Under the pieces are notes generated by a model. The model was given only the letters and a program-made list of their open reading frames with translations. It searched no databases and had not been told where the DNA came from. A stretch of DNA of 64,000 nt, taken from Nissolia schottii. Its lineage: Eukaryota; Streptophyta; Magnoliopsida; Fabales; Fabaceae. Positions 61,402 through 64,000 of the stretch are shown piece by piece (position 1 is the stretch's first letter; each line of letters opens with the position of its first letter). Location: assembly GCA_003254905.1 (NCBI GenBank), contig QANU01094067.1, positions 512,141-576,140 on the forward strand, written 5' to 3'. The translations under genes were made by a program, and so were the position numbers.

Positions 61402-62743
61402 ATGAAAAGCGTCCTTGTGCAGTCAAAATCCAGCAGCAGCAGCGGTAGCACCAGCACCCCCACCACCGCCACCACCATCACCACCACCACGGAAGAAGAA
61501 GACCACCGTGACATTGACAACAACAACATCAGCAGCAGCTGCTACTACCCATTTTGCAAGAAAGACGCAAATTGCAGCTGCGAGATTTGCTTGGCCAGCA
61601 TCAACGCCACGCTTGATCTCATGCCCATGAGCATCCACAAGAGCTCCCTCACCAAGCTCTCTGCTTCCCCCAGACCCAACAACGTTCACTGCACTCCAAT
61701 CTCCTTCGACGCTTCCAATATCTCCACCCCAAGGTCCAGCAGTGTTTGCCACGTGGTACCGTCCACTCCCGCCATCAAATCGAGTGCTAGATCGGATTTG
61801 AACCGGAAATTGGAGGAGGAGGAGGAGAAAAAGGGGGAAAATCGGGGTTTTTCTGGTCTACGTTTTTTAATATTTCTCATGGGTTTGGGGTTCATTATAT
61901 TTGCGGATATTGTTTTCTCCAGGGTTGTTAATGGGACTTTTCGACCGGTTTTGTCGCCGGATTCGGTGAGAAGGGTTGGTGAGAAATGCTGGCGGGTGCA
62001 AGATTTTAACGGAAAGTTGAGGTTTTTGCAGAATGAGTTGACAAGTGTTGTTGTTGGTGGGAAAGTTTCAAATTGCATCTACAGTGATTCAACATGGAAA
62101 ATCAGCCAGGTATTATTACTAATTATTACATTCATTTTTAAGAAAAATAAAAAAAGAATCCATTTTTATTGATTCTTCAATGAAATTGCATATATAGGAT
62201 GGAGTACTATTGAATTCAAGGCGCACACTTTACAAATCGGCAATAGAGGAGGTAGCAATTTGGGGTTGGCCTTTGCAAACAGCAGGGCTGCTCACAACTG
62301 GGTTCTCTTCTAGAACATTCACTATCTTATCTGGAAGAGTCACAGAGGTAAAAATTCTCCACTTTACAAATTTCAAGTTCTTCATTAAATTATTAGTGAC
62401 TTCAATTTCATTGTCTTAACTTCTTATTTGGCTCTTTTCTGTTCAAAAGTGGAATAGTGGACAAGTTGGCTATGCAATTAGAAAGGAAAATGCTTCATGG
62501 GTGCAACCAAAATGGGGTGCTTCGGTAGTACAATTAGATCCCAATACTTGGGTTCTTGAGTACCGAAGGAGCTCTATTTTTGATGGCACAAGATTGCATT
62601 CAGCAGCATTGGAGCTCCTCAAGTATTGGATCTCAAGATTTGTTGGCAGGGTGAAGAGAAATTTCTGGCTGTTTGCTGAATTTGGAGATAGCCTCTACTA
62701 CAATTGGTTCACATCAAATAATGGGAATCTAGTCCCAACTTGA
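61402..62743 (+). CDS. Conserved plant single-pass membrane protein of unknown function
   Basis: Three exons, 61402-62109, 62198-62347 and 62450-62743, joined in phase 0, give 383 residues. The start is in an excellent context (AAGCCACCATGA). Residues 9-35 are a Ser/Thr-rich low-complexity tail. A short Cys cluster follows (CYYPFCKKDANCSCEIC, 47-63) and then SINATLDLMPMSIHKSSLTK. One transmembrane segment spans about 154-173 (LRFLIFLMGLGFIIFADIVF). The C-terminal half, the likely folded domain, has EKCWRVQDFNGKLRFLQNEL, LLNSRRTLYKSAIEEVAIWG, WPLQTAGLLTTGFSSRTFTI and VQLDPNTWVLEYRRSS. I recognise it as a conserved plant family, sometimes annotated ERG2/sigma-1 receptor-like, but I see no feature that supports sterol isomerase activity. 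No function is assigned. Confidence 0.88.
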
Positions 62744-63520
62744 GGCGAAGAACTTGGGTTTTGGAGTTTAACTGATCCTCAAATCAGCACAAGTCCTGTT
62801 CTCATTTCTTGTGAGAAGTTCTGTTTTCTTGCTTTTATGGTTCTTTTTATCTCGAAATTAGGTTTCAGTTTATGGATATTCATTTTTGTATATGATTTGA
62901 TTTTCTTATTTTGCCACGTCTGTTTCATAAGAAGAAATGAGGAGGAATATACAAGTGAAGAAGCTGTTGCCTGATTCTACATTTTCAATTTATTCGCTAC
63001 TATAAATGATAATATATAATCAAATTAGATCTATCAGAGTGGAGAGGTAAATTTTATGAATTAAGTTTTCTTTCAATTTTACTCATAGATCTAATCAATG
63101 AAATTTTCTCCCTAATTTTCGTACCATACCAAACTGACTAGTATCTTTTCTGCAACTACACCGGGGCAATTTGCCACATTAAATTCCAAGAAAAAGGGAA
63201 AGTTTTCAAGTTATAAAACGCCTCCAAATGTTCGATATCTAAGATGGTACTTCAAACACCACAAAGATGAGAAGAAATTCAACCAAAGGGAGTATGGAAG
63301 CTAATACATGGAAGCTTCACAAGTGGCATGGAAGCTTCACAATTAGTAGAACAAGTCAATTTATATAGCATTATTCAACCGAAAACAAAGTCAATTTATG
63401 ACAATGAACCTTCGCTAGGTTCCGGTACAAGCATTGGGGTTTTAACGTTTGTGTGGTTTTAGAGGGAGAGAAATCCGAATATATGGGCGATTATGCAAAA
63501 TTACGATTGTGTGGGGCAAA
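62744..63520. other. 3' flank of the membrane-protein gene
   Basis: Probably 3' UTR followed by AT-rich spacer. GGAAGCTTCACAA is repeated at 63310 and 63331. No gene is seen. Confidence 0.5.
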
Positions 63521-63771
63521 TTTCTGAAATCGCCACTGTGCAAAGCGATTTCAGAAAATTCAAAAAAAAGGAAAAAAAAGAAACAGAAGGCTAAAATCAC
63601 TAGGAACCACGGCGATTTCAAAGATGGCGGACTGTGACAGTGAAAGGGCGAGGACGTGGGAGGCATGCAGTGGAGTGGGGGGACAGCGGTGCGCAGAGGG
63701 AGGCATGGGGGGAGGACACGCGTCGGCGCGTTGGACGAGGCTCTGAAATCTCCACTGATGCTAGCGATTTC
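63521..63771. repeat. Repeated GAAATCGC hairpins
   Basis: A perfect 13-bp-arm hairpin (TTTCTGAAATCGC/GCGATTTCAGAAA, 11-base loop) lies at 63521-63557, a related stem at about 63594-63620, and GAAATCTCCACTGATGCTAGCGATTTC at 63745-63771. Loop sequences (CCACTG..GC.A) are related too, so these are copies of one unit. Surrounding DNA is GC-rich compared with the rest of the window. Confidence 0.65.
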
Positions 63772-63909
63772 AAACTGCAATGCGTCATGGAGCAGAGCTC
63801 CTTCCCAATGCATGGACCTCACCTCTTCCTCCATTTCTCTTCACTTCTTCATCTATATGTATACTGGTCCCCCACTTCCTCCACTTCACTTCTCCAAAAA
63901 TACCTCAGA

Positions 63910-63985
63910 CATTTCTGCTTGCTTTTTTTTTCCCCTCCATTTCTGCTTGCTTTCTTCCTTTTCTTTGCCTCCATTTCTGCTTGCT
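63910..63985. repeat. CATTTCTGCTTGCT direct repeats
   Basis: Three exact copies at 63910, 63938 and 63972 within a pyrimidine-rich stretch running to the window edge. It may be a 5' leader or LTR leader of an element continuing to the right. Confidence 0.7.
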
Positions 63986-64000
63986 CTCATTTTTTTTTTT

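Noticed and set aside
61415..61752. Pro-rich and Gly-rich frames over exon 1 of the membrane-protein gene
   Set aside because: Products of the CAC/CCA trinucleotide repeats read in the wrong frame or strand.

Overview
This window is nuclear DNA of a flowering plant, probably a eudicot and possibly a legume (the legume placement is inference). Coding exons are short and separated by AT-rich GT-AG introns. The gene families (FCS-like zinc finger, DUF1677, folate-biopterin transporter, GPI-anchored lipid-transfer proteins) are plant families, and most intergenic DNA is transposon-derived. No operon, CRISPR array or phage is present. There is one assembly gap (8367-8472) and one isolated N (14736).

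Layout. 1-2666 holds a long intron and the last exon of a 20S proteasome beta-2 (PBD) gene that begins left of the window. 3.9-18.7 kb is a local cluster: two diverged copies of a small secreted four-cysteine peptide gene (minus strand, 4956-5277 and 11461-11800) flank a head-to-head pair of GPI-anchored lipid-transfer protein genes (6858-7946 minus, 9547-10575 plus). The downstream peptide copy belongs to a segmental duplication split by a 6-kb nested transposon: a hAT element (12221-18206) that itself contains a smaller hAT element (13379-14086) and a 2.85-kb probable solo LTR (15264-18115). 18.2-31 kb is gene-poor and holds a LINE fragment, a 175-bp Mutator-type MITE and a 1.1-kb Mutator-type element with long inverted arms.

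32770-34314 is a two-exon FCS-like zinc-finger gene, 37492-40605 a nine-exon folate-biopterin transporter gene, and 53085-53459 a single-exon DUF1677 gene. 41-52 kb is gene-poor and contains a probable solo LTR at about 50.15-51.55 kb. 59196-60620 is a second 5'-truncated LINE. 61402-62743 is a three-exon gene for a conserved plant membrane protein of unknown function. The last 0.5 kb holds repeated short hairpins.

The genes are independent plant loci rather than a pathway. The functional theme, if any, is the secretory/cell-wall cluster at 5-12 kb: two secreted Cys-rich peptides and two GPI-anchored lipid-transfer proteins. I did not find a convincing novel multi-gene system. The most informative structures are the dated nesting of transposons inside the duplicated peptide locus and the long-armed Mutator-type element whose two arms both remain open reading frames.
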